A stretch of DNA of 35,607 nucleotides from an uncultured Psychroflexus sp. (GTDB lineage: Bacteria; Bacteroidota; Bacteroidia; Flavobacteriales; Flavobacteriaceae): contig CAJXVZ010000030.1 of the NCBI GenBank assembly GCA_913062845.1, positions 1-35,607 on the forward strand, read 5' to 3'. The position numbers and the translations under genes are program-made. Within the stretch, counting starts at the first letter, position 1. Each line of letters opens with the position of its first letter. Shown piece after piece: positions 7,372-15,673 of this stretch. Under the pieces are notes generated by a model, which was given only the letters and a program-made list of their open reading frames with translations, searched no databases and had not been told where the DNA came from.

Positions 7372-8295
7372 TCATTTAGCGATCCTTTCTCTTTTTAGAG
7401 GCACGGTAGAACATCTTAGTAATCCTTCCTGCTTGGCGATCTCCCGGTAATGAACCTCTTCGACTGTAATACCTCTTGCTCTGAGCCATTCGTTAAGCCT
7501 CACAAAAGATGCATCTGAAATAACCACCTTTTCAGAGATTGAAAAGATATTTGAATACATTTCATACATTTCGTTGGCATCAATTTCGAAAACATTTTCC
7601 TGACCAAATAAATTTACCAACCAATCGTATTCCGATTCGTCCAGAAACCCGTTTTTATGCAAAATAGCGTACTTATCTCCTACCGGCTGAAAGCAACAAT
7701 CAAGATGCAATGCGTTGGCTTTAGGATCTGTATTGCTTTTTCTCAGGTTAAAAGATTTGACAATTTTATCGGGAAAATGCTTTTGAATTTCTTCTACAGC
7801 CTGCATGTTTGTCCTTGCAGTGATATAATCAGAATAATCTTTTCCCCTGTAAGTTCCAACAAATATATACTCATGATGAGGCATAACATCTCCACCTTCC
7901 ATATGAGCATCTTCAGGAAGTTTAATGAGCTTTTCCTGAGGAATTTGATTTAGGATATAACGTATGGCTTCAATTTCTTTGTCCCGATCTGGTAGTATAT
8001 TGGACTTAACAATTTTATCTTCAATCACAAAACAGATGTCTCGGGCAAAAATTTGGTTATAATCTTCAATCAGTTCCGGTCTAAAAACTTCAACATCGTA
8101 TTTTTCAAAAACCTTCAAGACCTCATCCATTTCTCTTTTCATATCTTCTTCCTTTGGATAGGTGCCTTTTTTGATATGCTCTATAGATTTAGGGTCGTAA
8201 GCTTCGTCTAAGGAAGGCGTTGGGCCATTGCTATCTGCCCTGCCCAGAATTACCTGTCTAAGAGGCGCCGTTTCATTTTGAATATTCAGTTCCAC
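7372..8295 (-). CDS. Arginine deiminase / dimethylarginine dimethylaminohydrolase-like amidinohydrolase
   Basis: A 307-residue pentein-fold protein. Visible active-site pieces are IFARDICFVI (84-86 ARD), HMEGGDV (E133, D136), the histidine in NALHLDCCF (H197) and a near-terminal cysteine in LLRCSTVPLKR (C295). Family members hydrolyse arginine or N-methylated arginine to citrulline, or transfer amidino groups. The sequence alone does not separate these. The start is a GTG at 8295: a stop lies just upstream in frame, the next in-frame ATG is more than 50 codons in, and MELNIQNETAPLRQVILG resembles homologue N-termini. It is first in an operon with ctlX. A -7-like box TATTTTTG lies 18 bases upstream. 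Confidence 0.87.
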   Translation of the reverse strand: MELNIQNETAPLRQVILGRADSNGPTPSLDEAYDPKSIEHIKKGTYPKEEDMKREMDEVLKVFEKYDVEVFRPELIEDYNQIFARDICFVIEDKIVKSNILPDRDKEIEAIRYILNQIPQEKLIKLPEDAHMEGGDVMPHHEYIFVGTYRGKDYSDYITARTNMQAVEEIQKHFPDKIVKSFNLRKSNTDPKANALHLDCCFQPVGDKYAILHKNGFLDESEYDWLVNLFGQENVFEIDANEMYEMYSNIFSISEKVVISDASFVRLNEWLRARGITVEEVHYREIAKQEGLLRCSTVPLKRERIAK

Positions 8296-8313
8296 TATTT
8301 CATTTTAAGTTTG

Positions 8314-8321
8314 CAAAAATA
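8314..8321 (-). promoter_or_regulatory. -7 promoter box for the amidinohydrolase-ctlX operon
   Basis: The minus strand reads TATTTTTG (TAnnTTTG) 18 bases before the GTG start. The nearest upstream TTG is only 12 bases away, so the -33 element is unclear. Confidence 0.45.
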
Positions 8322-8350
8322 GGAAATCTTCATCAAGTTTGATATAAAAA

Positions 8351-8989
8351 TCACAACTCTAAAAAATCGACCGGGTTAATGGTATTATTTTTATAAAATT
8401 CTAAATCTGAAAGGTGACAAACCCCAGGATAGTCACCTTTATAATCTCCCATATTCTTAATCAATTGAAAGTGAAGATGTGGCACATAACCTCCGTTTTC
8501 GCCTGGCTTACCAAGACGACAGAATTTATGATTTCTCTTAATGATTTGTCCTGTTCTGATGCTATCAAGGCTTTTTTTACTTAAATGCCCGTAAAGCGAA
8601 TAAAAAGTGTTTTGTTGATCCTGATGCTTTAAAATTATACATGGTCCGTAATTGCCAAAACCTTCATTATCTGCAAAACTGTGAACAATACCATCTAAAG
8701 GCGCTACAATGTCCTGCCCTGCATCGGCCCAAAAATCTGCACCAATATGAATATTACGTTGCTTATGATCAGAATTGAAAAGTGACTTATTATTGTACAA
8801 AGAGCGTTCTTCCAGATAACCGCCGTATAGAACTTTGGTATTAAGGCTTTTTTTTATTTGATTGAGGTAATTGCTGAGTTCATCGTGATCCTGAGGATTG
8901 ATGCCAAGTCTATCCAAGTTTGTCTTTGACAGATCTACCGGTTTGTAATCTGCTTTGTGTCGAAAAAAATTAAATATTGGTTGAAACAT
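8351..8989 (-). CDS. M23 (LytM-type) metallopeptidase domain protein without an obvious signal peptide
   Basis: A 212-residue protein. The zinc ligands of M23 endopeptidases are all present: H-x3-D in NIHIGADFW (H81, D85), YSLYGHLSKK (H135) and the HxH pair in VPHLHFQL (H171, H173). The family usually cleaves peptide cross-links in peptidoglycan. The N-terminus MFQPIFNFFRHKADY is hydrophobic only briefly and then basic, so I see no classical signal peptide and the location is uncertain. An in-frame GTG precedes the ATG at 8989. The stop of the upstream zinc-ribbon membrane protein lies 6 bases before this start, so the two are translationally close. Confidence 0.85.
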   Translation of the reverse strand: MFQPIFNFFRHKADYKPVDLSKTNLDRLGINPQDHDELSNYLNQIKKSLNTKVLYGGYLEERSLYNNKSLFNSDHKQRNIHIGADFWADAGQDIVAPLDGIVHSFADNEGFGNYGPCIILKHQDQQNTFYSLYGHLSKKSLDSIRTGQIIKRNHKFCRLGKPGENGGYVPHLHFQLIKNMGDYKGDYPGVCHLSDLEFYKNNTINPVDFLEL

Positions 8990-8995
8990 CACTTA

Positions 8996-9340
8996 TTATT
9001 TTTGCCTTCTTGGGATCATTGACCGGTTAAATGCATTAATACTTTTCTGTTGACCAAAAGTTATAAGAACAGGAACAGAGATAAATACAATTCCTATTCC
9101 ACCAATTATAAAAAATAAAAGTATGCTTAGCAGCACACTAATCCCAAAGCTAATCAACACCCAAAACCATTCGGATTTGGCAAAAATTCTATTGACATGT
9201 TTGGTGTTTGACGTTCCACAATGATTACAGTTTAGTTCTATTTCCTCTCCAAAATTTCTTTGAAATTCAAATTTGGTGGTTGCCTTTTGCTTTAGTTTAA
9301 TATTCTTGTAGCAAGAAGAACAGGTGGTGTAGAGTTTCAT
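8996..9340 (-). CDS. Small zinc-ribbon membrane protein, function unknown
   Basis: A 114-residue protein starting MKLYTTCSSCYKNIKL. Two CxxC pairs (C7/C10 and C38/C41) form a likely zinc ribbon, followed by a hydrophobic region of about 40 residues (roughly 57-96), probably two membrane spans with a GGIGI turn, and a basic tail. I do not recognise a named family. An in-frame TTG lies just before the ATG at 9340. It precedes the M23 peptidase by a few bases in the same transcription unit, so the two may work together at the membrane; this is inference. Confidence 0.75.
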   Translation of the reverse strand: MKLYTTCSSCYKNIKLKQKATTKFEFQRNFGEEIELNCNHCGTSNTKHVNRIFAKSEWFWVLISFGISVLLSILLFFIIGGIGIVFISVPVLITFGQQKSINAFNRSMIPRRQK

Positions 9341-9360
9341 CAAGGTGTTATTAATTTATC

Positions 9361-9368
9361 CAAAGTTA
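9361..9368 (-). promoter_or_regulatory. -7 promoter box for the zinc-ribbon / M23 unit
   Basis: The minus strand reads TAACTTTG (TAnnTTTG), which leaves a leader of roughly 15-20 bases before the ATG at 9340. Confidence 0.45.
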
Positions 9369-9658
9369 TGAAAAAATCGTATTAACCTTATTTCTTTTAA
9401 TCCTGAAAACTCTTGATTTAAGTCGAATAAACAAATGGACTGAAAATCAAAACCATAATACTCAAGACATTAAAGAGTTTGTCCCATTGAGCTATTTGAA
9501 GCCCTGAGCTATGCGAAGTTTGCAACTATTAAACTATTGAGCTATTGAGCTATTGAGCTATTGAGCTATGCGAAGATTGCAACTTCGCATTCAAAATAAC
9601 ACTAATGGTTGTTTTACACGCAATACCAAACGTAATTCAAAAATTGTATAGCTCAGGG
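9369..9658. other. Repeat-rich intergenic stretch between the zinc-ribbon gene and icmF
   Basis: No gene is supportable here; both strands are interrupted by stops and nothing resembles a family. The notable content is the AGCT-rich repeat cluster at 9505-9590, described separately. The remainder is plain AT-rich sequence. Confidence 0.6.
9505..9590. repeat. Repeat cluster: duplicated 23-mer flanking an 8-bp tandem array, ending in a hairpin
   Basis: The 8-base unit ctattgag occurs four times in tandem (9534-9565) plus a partial copy. A 23-base segment beginning tgagctatgcgaag occurs at 9505-9527 and again at 9562-9584 with one mismatch. The second copy continues into an 8-bp stem ATGCGAAG (9568-9575) / CTTCGCAT (9583-9590) with a 7-base loop; the first copy lacks the closing arm. 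This looks like a slippage-expanded intergenic repeat element rather than coding sequence. Confidence 0.85.
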
Positions 9659-9707
9659 TAAGCAGTCTGCACAAATTTTTCTATTGAAAAATTTGGCGAT
9701 CTGCTTA
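9659..9707 (-). terminator. Long two-part hairpin across the icmF stop codon, possible terminator
   Basis: Outer arms TAAGCAG (9659-9665) / CTGCTTA (9701-9707) enclose inner arms CAAATTTTTC (9672-9681) / GAAAAATTTG (9686-9695) with loop TATT. The outer arm includes the icmF stop codon. There is no T run after it on the minus strand, so it may be a 3'-end stabilising structure rather than an intrinsic terminator. Confidence 0.45.
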
Positions 9708-12700
9708 CATATTCCTCCTATACTGGCCGCCTACTTCAAACAATGCGTTGGTAATTTGACCCAAAGTACAATACTTGGTGACTTCCATAAGACTTTCAAA
9801 AATATTTTCATTTTGGATAGCTGTATTTTGTAAATCCTCCAATAATTGCTCAATCTTGTCTTCAAAAGTTTGATGCTGGTTTTTCAAATTTGAGATTTGA
9901 TTCTCTTTTTCTTCCTGAGTGGCACGAATTACTTCTCTAGGTTTTACTGTTGGAGAACCTTTACTGCTCAAAAAGGTATTAACACCAATTATCGGGAAAT
10001 CACCGTTGTGTTTCAGGGTTTCATAATACAAGCTTTCTTCCTGTATTTTACTGCGCTGATACATGGTTTCCATAGCGCCAAGCACTCCACCACGTTCTGT
10101 CAATCTGTCGAATTCGAGTAATACGGCTTCTTCAACCAAATCTGTCAATTCTTCAATAATGAATGAGCCTTGAATTGGATTTTCATTTTTAGCCAGACCT
10201 AATTCCTTGTTAATAATCAACTGAATGGCCATGGCACGTCTTACCGATTCTTCGGTTGGTGTAGTAATGGCTTCATCGTAGGCATTAGTATGCAGAGAAT
10301 TACAATTGTCATAAATAGCATACAGGGCTTGTAAAGTTGTTCTGATGTCATTAAAGTCAATCTCCTGTGCGTGTAAAGAACGTCCGGATGTTTGAATATG
10401 ATATTTTAGCATCTGAGCCCTTGGATTAGCATTGTATTTTTCTTTCATCGCTTTTGACCAGATTCTTCTTGCTACACGACCAATAACGGCGTATTCGGGG
10501 TCTATACCATTTGAGAAAAAGAAGGACAAATTCGGACCAAAGTCATTAATGTCCATTCCGCGGCTAAGATAATATTCCACATAGGTAAAACCATTTGAAA
10601 GTGTAAGTGCTAACTGTGTAATCGGATTCGCGCCGGCTTCAGCAATATGATACCCGGAAATAGACACCGAATAGAAGTTCCTAACCTTATTTTGTATGAA
10701 ATATTCCTGAACATCACCCATCAATCTTAAGGCGAATTCTGTTGAAAATATACAGGTATTCTGTGCCTGGTCTTCTTTTAAAATATCAGCCTGGACCGTA
10801 CCGCGAACTACAGCTATAGTTTCAGCCTTAATCTTATTGTAGACTTCTTCAGGTAAAACCATATCGCCGGTAACACCAAGCAGCATCAAGCCTAAACCAT
10901 TGTTACCTTCGGGTAAGAGCCCATTTTCTTTTTTATCAAAGGGAAGATATGCTTTGCCGTTTTGGCAAATATATCTCGGTATTGAAGTGCCTTTATCTTT
11001 ATAGATCTTTTCTATTTTAGCCTCAACTTCTTTTTCAAGTCCGTTATCTTTGATGTATTTTTCACACTGCTGGTCAATGGCAGCATTCATGAAGTATCCC
11101 AATAACATTGGTGCAGGACCATTTATAGTCATACTTACAGACGTCATTGGGTTTGCCAAATCAAATCCTGAATATAACTTTTTAGCATCATCCAGACAGC
11201 AAATAGATACACCGGCATTTCCGATTTTTCCATAGATATCAGGGCGATAATCGGGATCACTACCATAAAGGGTGACTGAATCGAAAGCTGTTGATAATCG
11301 TTTTGCCGGTAAACCCTGACTCACGTAATGGAACCTTCTGTTGGTTCTTTCAGGACCGCCTTCACCGGCGAACATTCTGGTTGGATCTTCACCTGTGCGT
11401 TTAAACGGATACAAACCAGCCGTATAAGGAAACTGACCCGGAACATTCTCTTGTAGTAACCATTTCAGTAAATCTCCCCATGCTTTATACTTAGGTAAAG
11501 CAACTTTTGGGATCTTAGAGTGTGAAAGTGATTCTGTATAAGTTTCTATTTTTATTTCTTTATCTCTGACCTTAAAGGTGTAAAAATCATCGGTATACTT
11601 TTTTATGGTGTCCTCCCATTCCAAAAGCTTTTCCCAGTTGTAGGGATCAAGATTCATTTTCACACGGTCAAACTCACTAATCAGTAACTTCAAAAAATCT
11701 TTGGAAGACTCACTGCCTGGATTTACGCTTTCTAATATCTTATCTTCACTTAAACCGTTTTTGTCAATATAATACAGCTCCTTATCTTCAGGAGCTTCTA
11801 TCACAGACAAGATTGTCTTGTATATTCCATAAAGTTTTTGAGCTACTTTTACCTGGCTTTCAGCTGTTTCATCATAAGACCTGTTGTTTTCCGCTATCTC
11901 AGACAAGTAGCGGGTTCGTTTAGGTGGTATTATGAATATCTTTTCAGACATTTCATCAGTAATATTATAACTACTTTTTAGATTTACACCTGATTTCTCT
12001 TCTATAGCGTCCATTACTTTTTTGTAGAGAACATTCATTCCCGGATCGTTAAATTGAGAGGCTATTGTTCCATAAACAGGTAGTGAGTCTAAATCGGCAT
12101 CCCAAAGGTTGTGATTTCTTTGGTATTGTTTCTTGACATCTCTTAAAGCATCGAGTGCGCCACGCTTATCAAATTTATTTATAGCTACCAAGTCTGCAAA
12201 ATCGAGCATATCAATTTTCTCCAATTGTGTGGCAGCACCAAATTCAGGTGTCATTACATATAATGACGCATCCGAGTGATCTAAAATTTCGGTATCACTC
12301 TGGCCAATTCCTGATGTTTCAAGAATTATCAAATCAAATTGAGCTGCTTTCAACACATTTACAGCATCCTGAACGTGTTTAGAGAGCGCAAGATTAGACT
12401 GTCTGGTCGCCAGAGAACGCATATAAACCCGTGGTGAATTGATGGCATTCATTCTAATCCTGTCCCCGAGTAAAGCGCCACCAGTCTTACGTTTGGAAGG
12501 ATCTACAGAAATGATGCCCAAGGTTTTGTCTTTAAAATCAACTAAAAAACGGCGCACCAATTCATCTACTAAAGATGATTTTCCTGAGCCGCCTGTTCCT
12601 GTGATGCCCAAAACAGGAACTTCTGATGTTGGTTCTATAGTATTGAAATGTAATTTAAATTCTTCCTGTCTGTTTTCAGCTAAAGAGATCAACCTGGCAA

Positions 12701-13202
12701 TTGTATTGACGTCCTTAGATTTTACAAGACTTTCTACTATACTGGATTGATTTAGCTCCGGAGTTTCATAATCTGATTGCTCTACCAAATCATTGATCAT
12801 ACCTTGCAAACCCATTTCTCTTCCATCATCCGGTGAATAGATTCTGGTAATTCCATAATCCATAAGTTCTTTGATCTCTTCTTCCAGGATGACGCCGCCA
12901 CCGCCGCCAAATATTTTTATGTGACCGGCTCCTTTTTCATTGAGTAAATCGAACATGTACTTAAAATACTCATTATGTCCACCCTGATAAGACGTCATTG
13001 CAATAGCATTGGCATCTTCCTGAATAGCGCAATTAACAACCTCATCTACACTACGATCATGCCCGAGATGAATGACTTCAACACCGGTAGATTGAATAAT
13101 TCTTCTCATGATATTAATAGCCGCATCATGTCCGTCAAAAAGTGAAGCCGCTGTGACTATCCTTACTTTATGTCTGGGTTTGTAAACTTCTGATTTTTGC
13201 AT
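9705..13202 (-). CDS. icmF: Fused B12-dependent acyl-CoA mutase with GTPase chaperone (isobutyryl-CoA mutase, IcmF type)
   Basis: An 1165-residue three-part enzyme. Residues 1-140 are a B12-binding domain with FDGHDAAI (lower-ligand H25) and the glycine-rich IFGGGGGVI. Residues about 195-400 are a MeaB-like G-protein with Walker [19 protein letters not shown] and NKFD (342-345). Residues about 560-1100 are the mutase TIM barrel, with [21 protein letters not shown] in overlapping segments and the motif [11 protein letters not shown]. At the two positions that set substrate choice it has F600 and Q814 (QAQNTCIF), where methylmalonyl-CoA mutases carry Tyr and Arg. This points to isobutyryl/butyryl-CoA rather than methylmalonyl-CoA. 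The G-protein domain gates cofactor loading. It is monocistronic, with a -7 box TAATTTTG at 13235-13242. Confidence 0.93.
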   Translation of the reverse strand: MQKSEVYKPRHKVRIVTAASLFDGHDAAINIMRRIIQSTGVEVIHLGHDRSVDEVVNCAIQEDANAIAMTSYQGGHNEYFKYMFDLLNEKGAGHIKIFGGGGGVILEEEIKELMDYGITRIYSPDDGREMGLQGMINDLVEQSDYETPELNQSSIVESLVKSKDVNTIARLISLAENRQEEFKLHFNTIEPTSEVPVLGITGTGGSGKSSLVDELVRRFLVDFKDKTLGIISVDPSKRKTGGALLGDRIRMNAINSPRVYMRSLATRQSNLALSKHVQDAVNVLKAAQFDLIILETSGIGQSDTEILDHSDASLYVMTPEFGAATQLEKIDMLDFADLVAINKFDKRGALDALRDVKKQYQRNHNLWDADLDSLPVYGTIASQFNDPGMNVLYKKVMDAIEEKSGVNLKSSYNITDEMSEKIFIIPPKRTRYLSEIAENNRSYDETAESQVKVAQKLYGIYKTILSVIEAPEDKELYYIDKNGLSEDKILESVNPGSESSKDFLKLLISEFDRVKMNLDPYNWEKLLEWEDTIKKYTDDFYTFKVRDKEIKIETYTESLSHSKIPKVALPKYKAWGDLLKWLLQENVPGQFPYTAGLYPFKRTGEDPTRMFAGEGGPERTNRRFHYVSQGLPAKRLSTAFDSVTLYGSDPDYRPDIYGKIGNAGVSICCLDDAKKLYSGFDLANPMTSVSMTINGPAPMLLGYFMNAAIDQQCEKYIKDNGLEKEVEAKIEKIYKDKGTSIPRYICQNGKAYLPFDKKENGLLPEGNNGLGLMLLGVTGDMVLPEEVYNKIKAETIAVVRGTVQADILKEDQAQNTCIFSTEFALRLMGDVQEYFIQNKVRNFYSVSISGYHIAEAGANPITQLALTLSNGFTYVEYYLSRGMDINDFGPNLSFFFSNGIDPEYAVIGRVARRIWSKAMKEKYNANPRAQMLKYHIQTSGRSLHAQEIDFNDIRTTLQALYAIYDNCNSLHTNAYDEAITTPTEESVRRAMAIQLIINKELGLAKNENPIQGSFIIEELTDLVEEAVLLEFDRLTERGGVLGAMETMYQRSKIQEESLYYETLKHNGDFPIIGVNTFLSSKGSPTVKPREVIRATQEEKENQISNLKNQHQTFEDKIEQLLEDLQNTAIQNENIFESLMEVTKYCTLGQITNALFEVGGQYRRNM

Positions 13203-13234
13203 ATGTATTTAAGATTTATCAAAAAAAAGCCTTG

Positions 13235-13242
13235 CAAAATTA
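13235..13242 (-). promoter_or_regulatory. -7 promoter box for icmF
   Basis: The minus strand reads TAATTTTG (TAnnTTTG) 32 bases upstream of the ATG. No clear -33 TTG at 17-19 bases was found. Confidence 0.45.
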
Positions 13243-13469
13243 AGAATTTGCAAATTAATAATGCCTAATGCAATGTGAAAGTATAGGATTTATAAATACA
13301 GATTAAAATTCAATATCACTTTCATAATAAATTGTCATTGAAATGATTAAAACATTTAATGCTTAATGATAATAGTGTTAACATTTTATTTTGAATTATT
13401 TGATTAAATTAGTGCCACTTTTAAATACAAAATATGGTATAAAATTACTTAACTTTAAATCTTTACATT

Positions 13470-13667
13470 ATGGCAAGAGCAATGTTTGAATACACTAAAG
13501 AAGTTCTTCGAAAAGTGTCATTTGATGTGAAATTGTTTTGCAAGGAAGTTGAAAAGGCAGTTAAAAGATTATTGCCTCATGAATTGGACGAGTTGAGGAT
13601 TTTTATTGAGAATTTAATATCTGAAAATCCGCAACTTAACAAATGCAGGATTTATTTTAGTGCATGA
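13470..13667 (+). CDS. Small conserved-looking basic protein, function unknown
   Basis: A 65-residue protein rich in charged residues and predicted mostly helical: MARAMFEYTKEVLRKVSFD, then EVEKAVKRLLPHELDELRIF and a C-terminal CRIYFSA. It has no signal peptide or membrane span. I do not recognise a characterised family, but it has the marks of a real gene: ATG start, coding-like codon use, a long upstream region, and its own strong terminator immediately downstream. A TAACTTTA string just upstream (13450-13457) is one base off the -7 consensus. It stands alone, so context gives no role. Confidence 0.7.
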   Translation: MARAMFEYTKEVLRKVSFDVKLFCKEVEKAVKRLLPHELDELRIFIENLISENPQLNKCRIYFSA

Positions 13668-13675
13668 TTAGTTTT

Positions 13676-13703
13676 AAAACCGCTTTTTTTAAGCGGTTTT
13701 TTT
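13676..13703 (+). terminator. Rho-independent terminator after the 65-residue gene
   Basis: Perfect 10-bp stem AAAACCGCTT (13676-13685) / AAGCGGTTTT (13691-13700) with a 5-T loop, continuing into further T bases. Confidence 0.88.
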
Positions 13704-13720
13704 ATACCTTATAAATAACG

Positions 13721-13728
13721 TATTTTTG
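13721..13728 (+). promoter_or_regulatory. -7 promoter box for the FMN reductase-pabB unit
   Basis: TATTTTTG matches TAnnTTTG 18 bases before the ATG at 13747. Confidence 0.45.
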
Positions 13729-13746
13729 TATCATTAATTTTAAAGA

Positions 13747-14277
13747 ATGAAAAAAATATTGGCTTTTGCGGGTTCAAATAGTTCTACATCCATCAATAAG
13801 GAATTATTGGAATATACTATAAACAAAATCCCGAATAGTGTTTCATTGATTGATCTTATAGATTTTGAAGCACCCATGTATAGCATTGACCAAGAAAATG
13901 ACAAAGGAATACCAGAAAATATCATAAAACTAAGTCAAAAAATAAGAAATACGGATGTACTTATCATTACTGTAAATGAGCACAATGGAAGTGCTTCCGC
14001 CTTTTTTAAAAACCATATAGACTGGTTAAGCAGACATGACAGGAACTTTCTAAAAAATACAAAAGTAGCTCTCCTGAGCACATCGCCTGGCCGTGGTGGC
14101 GCAAAAATGGCTTTGAAATGGGCAGCAGAGGTCTTACCGAGATTTGGAGCTGAGATCATCTGCGAATTTTCTTTGGCCTCTTTCAATCATGCCTACTCTA
14201 AGGAAAAAGGCATTTTTGATCCGGATCAAAAGCAGGTATTTGATGCTGCAATTAAACAACTTTCTGCTCATATTTAA
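13747..14277 (+). CDS. NAD(P)H-dependent FMN reductase family protein
   Basis: A 176-residue flavodoxin-like fold protein. The phosphate-binding start is ILAFAGSNSSTSINKELL, then a segment TVNEHNGSASAFFKNHIDWL in the position where the family has its FMN-contacting E-x-N-G-S/x-P loop, and LLSTSPGRGGAKMAL later. Such enzymes reduce free or bound FMN, quinones or azo compounds with NAD(P)H; the physiological substrate is not readable here. It is cytoplasmic with no signal. It is separated by only 7 bases from the TTG start of pabB and shares its direction, so they are probably co-transcribed, although no functional link is evident. Confidence 0.87.
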   Translation: MKKILAFAGSNSSTSINKELLEYTINKIPNSVSLIDLIDFEAPMYSIDQENDKGIPENIIKLSQKIRNTDVLIITVNEHNGSASAFFKNHIDWLSRHDRNFLKNTKVALLSTSPGRGGAKMALKWAAEVLPRFGAEIICEFSLASFNHAYSKEKGIFDPDQKQVFDAAIKQLSAHI

Positions 14278-14284
14278 CTTTGTA

Positions 14285-15595
14285 TTGAGGACAAAAATTA
14301 TAAAACATATTAAGGATATTGATCTTATCGTTTCAAAGCTATTGGAGTGGTCAAAATCATTTGATGATGTTGTATTCTTAGATTCTAATGAAGGTAAGGA
14401 CCCAGACTCAAGTTTTGAAAAAGTTCTCGCCTTTGATGCTATAACAGCACTAAAAACTAATTCAGGAAACGCTTTTGAACAGCTGGAAGCGTATCAAAAA
14501 ACCACAAAAGACTGGATATTTGGATATTTAGCCTATGATTTAAAGAATGAGACTGAGGACCTGAGTTCTAACAATACAGATAATCTTGAGTTTCCTGACT
14601 TGTTTTTTTTCCAACCTAAAAAAATCATATTCCTGGAAGAAAATCAACTTATATTCTCTTACCTCAGAATGGTTGATGATGAAGTAGAAGAAGATTTTCT
14701 GGCCATCATGAATCAATTACCAAAAAATGGTGATTACACAGAACCTGTAAAGATTAAAACGAGAATTAGCCGTAATGAATATATTGATAAAGTCCAACAA
14801 GCTCTTGCACATATTCATCGTGGCGATATTTATGAAATGAATTTCTGTCAGGAGTTTTATATTGAAGACCATACATTTGATACTATTAATTGTTTTAAGG
14901 CATTAAATAAAAAAGCTAAAGCACCTTTTACATGTTATTTTAAGCACGAAAACCTGTTTGCAATAGGCTCCAGTCCAGAGCGATTTATTAAAAAAGAAGG
15001 CCGTAAAATCCTTTCCCAACCTATCAAAGGAACAGCAAAACGAGATGAAGATCATCAGACCGACAACTATCTGAAATCTCAACTAAAATCAAATCCTAAA
15101 GAAATTTCAGAAAACATCATGATCGTGGATCTTGTGAGAAACGATTTATCAAAAATTGCCAGGAAAGGCAGCGTGAATGTCGATGAATTGTGCGGCATCT
15201 ATTCCTTTAAGCAGGTTCATCAAATGATATCAACCATTTCTGCACAATTGAAAGATGACATCAGCTTGTCTGAAATAATGGAAGCTACCTTTCCGATGGG
15301 CAGTATGACCGGTGCGCCTAAAGTTTCAGCTATGCAGATCATAGAAAATCTCGAATCAACAAAAAGAGGTTTATACAGCGGCTGTATAGGATACATTTCT
15401 CCCGAATTTGATTTCGATTTTAATGTAGTCATAAGAAGCATATTACATAATTCCAGTCAAAAATATACGAGCCTTATGGTAGGTAGCGCAATTACGCAGG
15501 CAGCGGTTCCTGAAGCCGAATACGAAGAGTGTTTAGTTAAAGCCAGGGCTTTAATGGAAGTGTTGACTTCCAATGCAGAAACCAGATCGATTTAG
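14285..15595 (+). CDS. pabB: Aminodeoxychorismate synthase component I
   Basis: A chorismate-utilising enzyme of p-aminobenzoate (folate) synthesis: chorismate + ammonia/glutamine to 4-amino-4-deoxychorismate. Visible motifs are HRGDIYEMNFCQEF, GSSPERFIK, the QPIKGTAKR segment whose lysine separates PabB from anthranilate synthase (which has PIAGT), IVDLVRNDLSKIA, and FPMGSMTGAPKVSAM. The start is a TTG at 14285 (LRTKIIKHI). The longer frame from 14144 lies inside the previous gene and encodes non-homologous sequence, and no in-frame ATG occurs until deep in the protein. That gives 436 residues, normal for flavobacterial PabB. The glutamine amidotransferase partner PabA is not in the window. 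Confidence 0.92.
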   Translation: MRTKIIKHIKDIDLIVSKLLEWSKSFDDVVFLDSNEGKDPDSSFEKVLAFDAITALKTNSGNAFEQLEAYQKTTKDWIFGYLAYDLKNETEDLSSNNTDNLEFPDLFFFQPKKIIFLEENQLIFSYLRMVDDEVEEDFLAIMNQLPKNGDYTEPVKIKTRISRNEYIDKVQQALAHIHRGDIYEMNFCQEFYIEDHTFDTINCFKALNKKAKAPFTCYFKHENLFAIGSSPERFIKKEGRKILSQPIKGTAKRDEDHQTDNYLKSQLKSNPKEISENIMIVDLVRNDLSKIARKGSVNVDELCGIYSFKQVHQMISTISAQLKDDISLSEIMEATFPMGSMTGAPKVSAMQIIENLESTKRGLYSGCIGYISPEFDFDFNVVIRSILHNSSQKYTSLMVGSAITQAAVPEAEYEECLVKARALMEVLTSNAETRSI

Positions 15596-15640
15596 AGCAG
15601 GTTTACTTTGAAATTTAAATATTATCAATAAATATTATGT

Positions 15641-15648
15641 TAGTTTTG
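15641..15648 (+). promoter_or_regulatory. -7 promoter box for tilS-dsbD
   Basis: TAGTTTTG matches TAnnTTTG 25 bases before the tilS ATG at 15674. No -33 TTG was seen at the usual distance. Confidence 0.45.
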
Positions 15649-15673
15649 TTTCAAAAATAAACCCTAATCATCA

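Noticed and set aside
9534-9569. CRISPR-like array
   Set aside because: The units are 8 bases, directly adjacent and without spacers, so this is a simple tandem repeat.
9705-13202. Methylmalonyl-CoA mutase
   Set aside because: The fused B12 / G-protein / mutase order and the F600/Q814 pair fit isobutyryl-CoA mutase (IcmF) instead.
14144-14284. N-terminal extension of pabB from an upstream ATG
   Set aside because: It is read entirely through the 3' end of the FMN reductase gene in another frame and does not resemble PabB.
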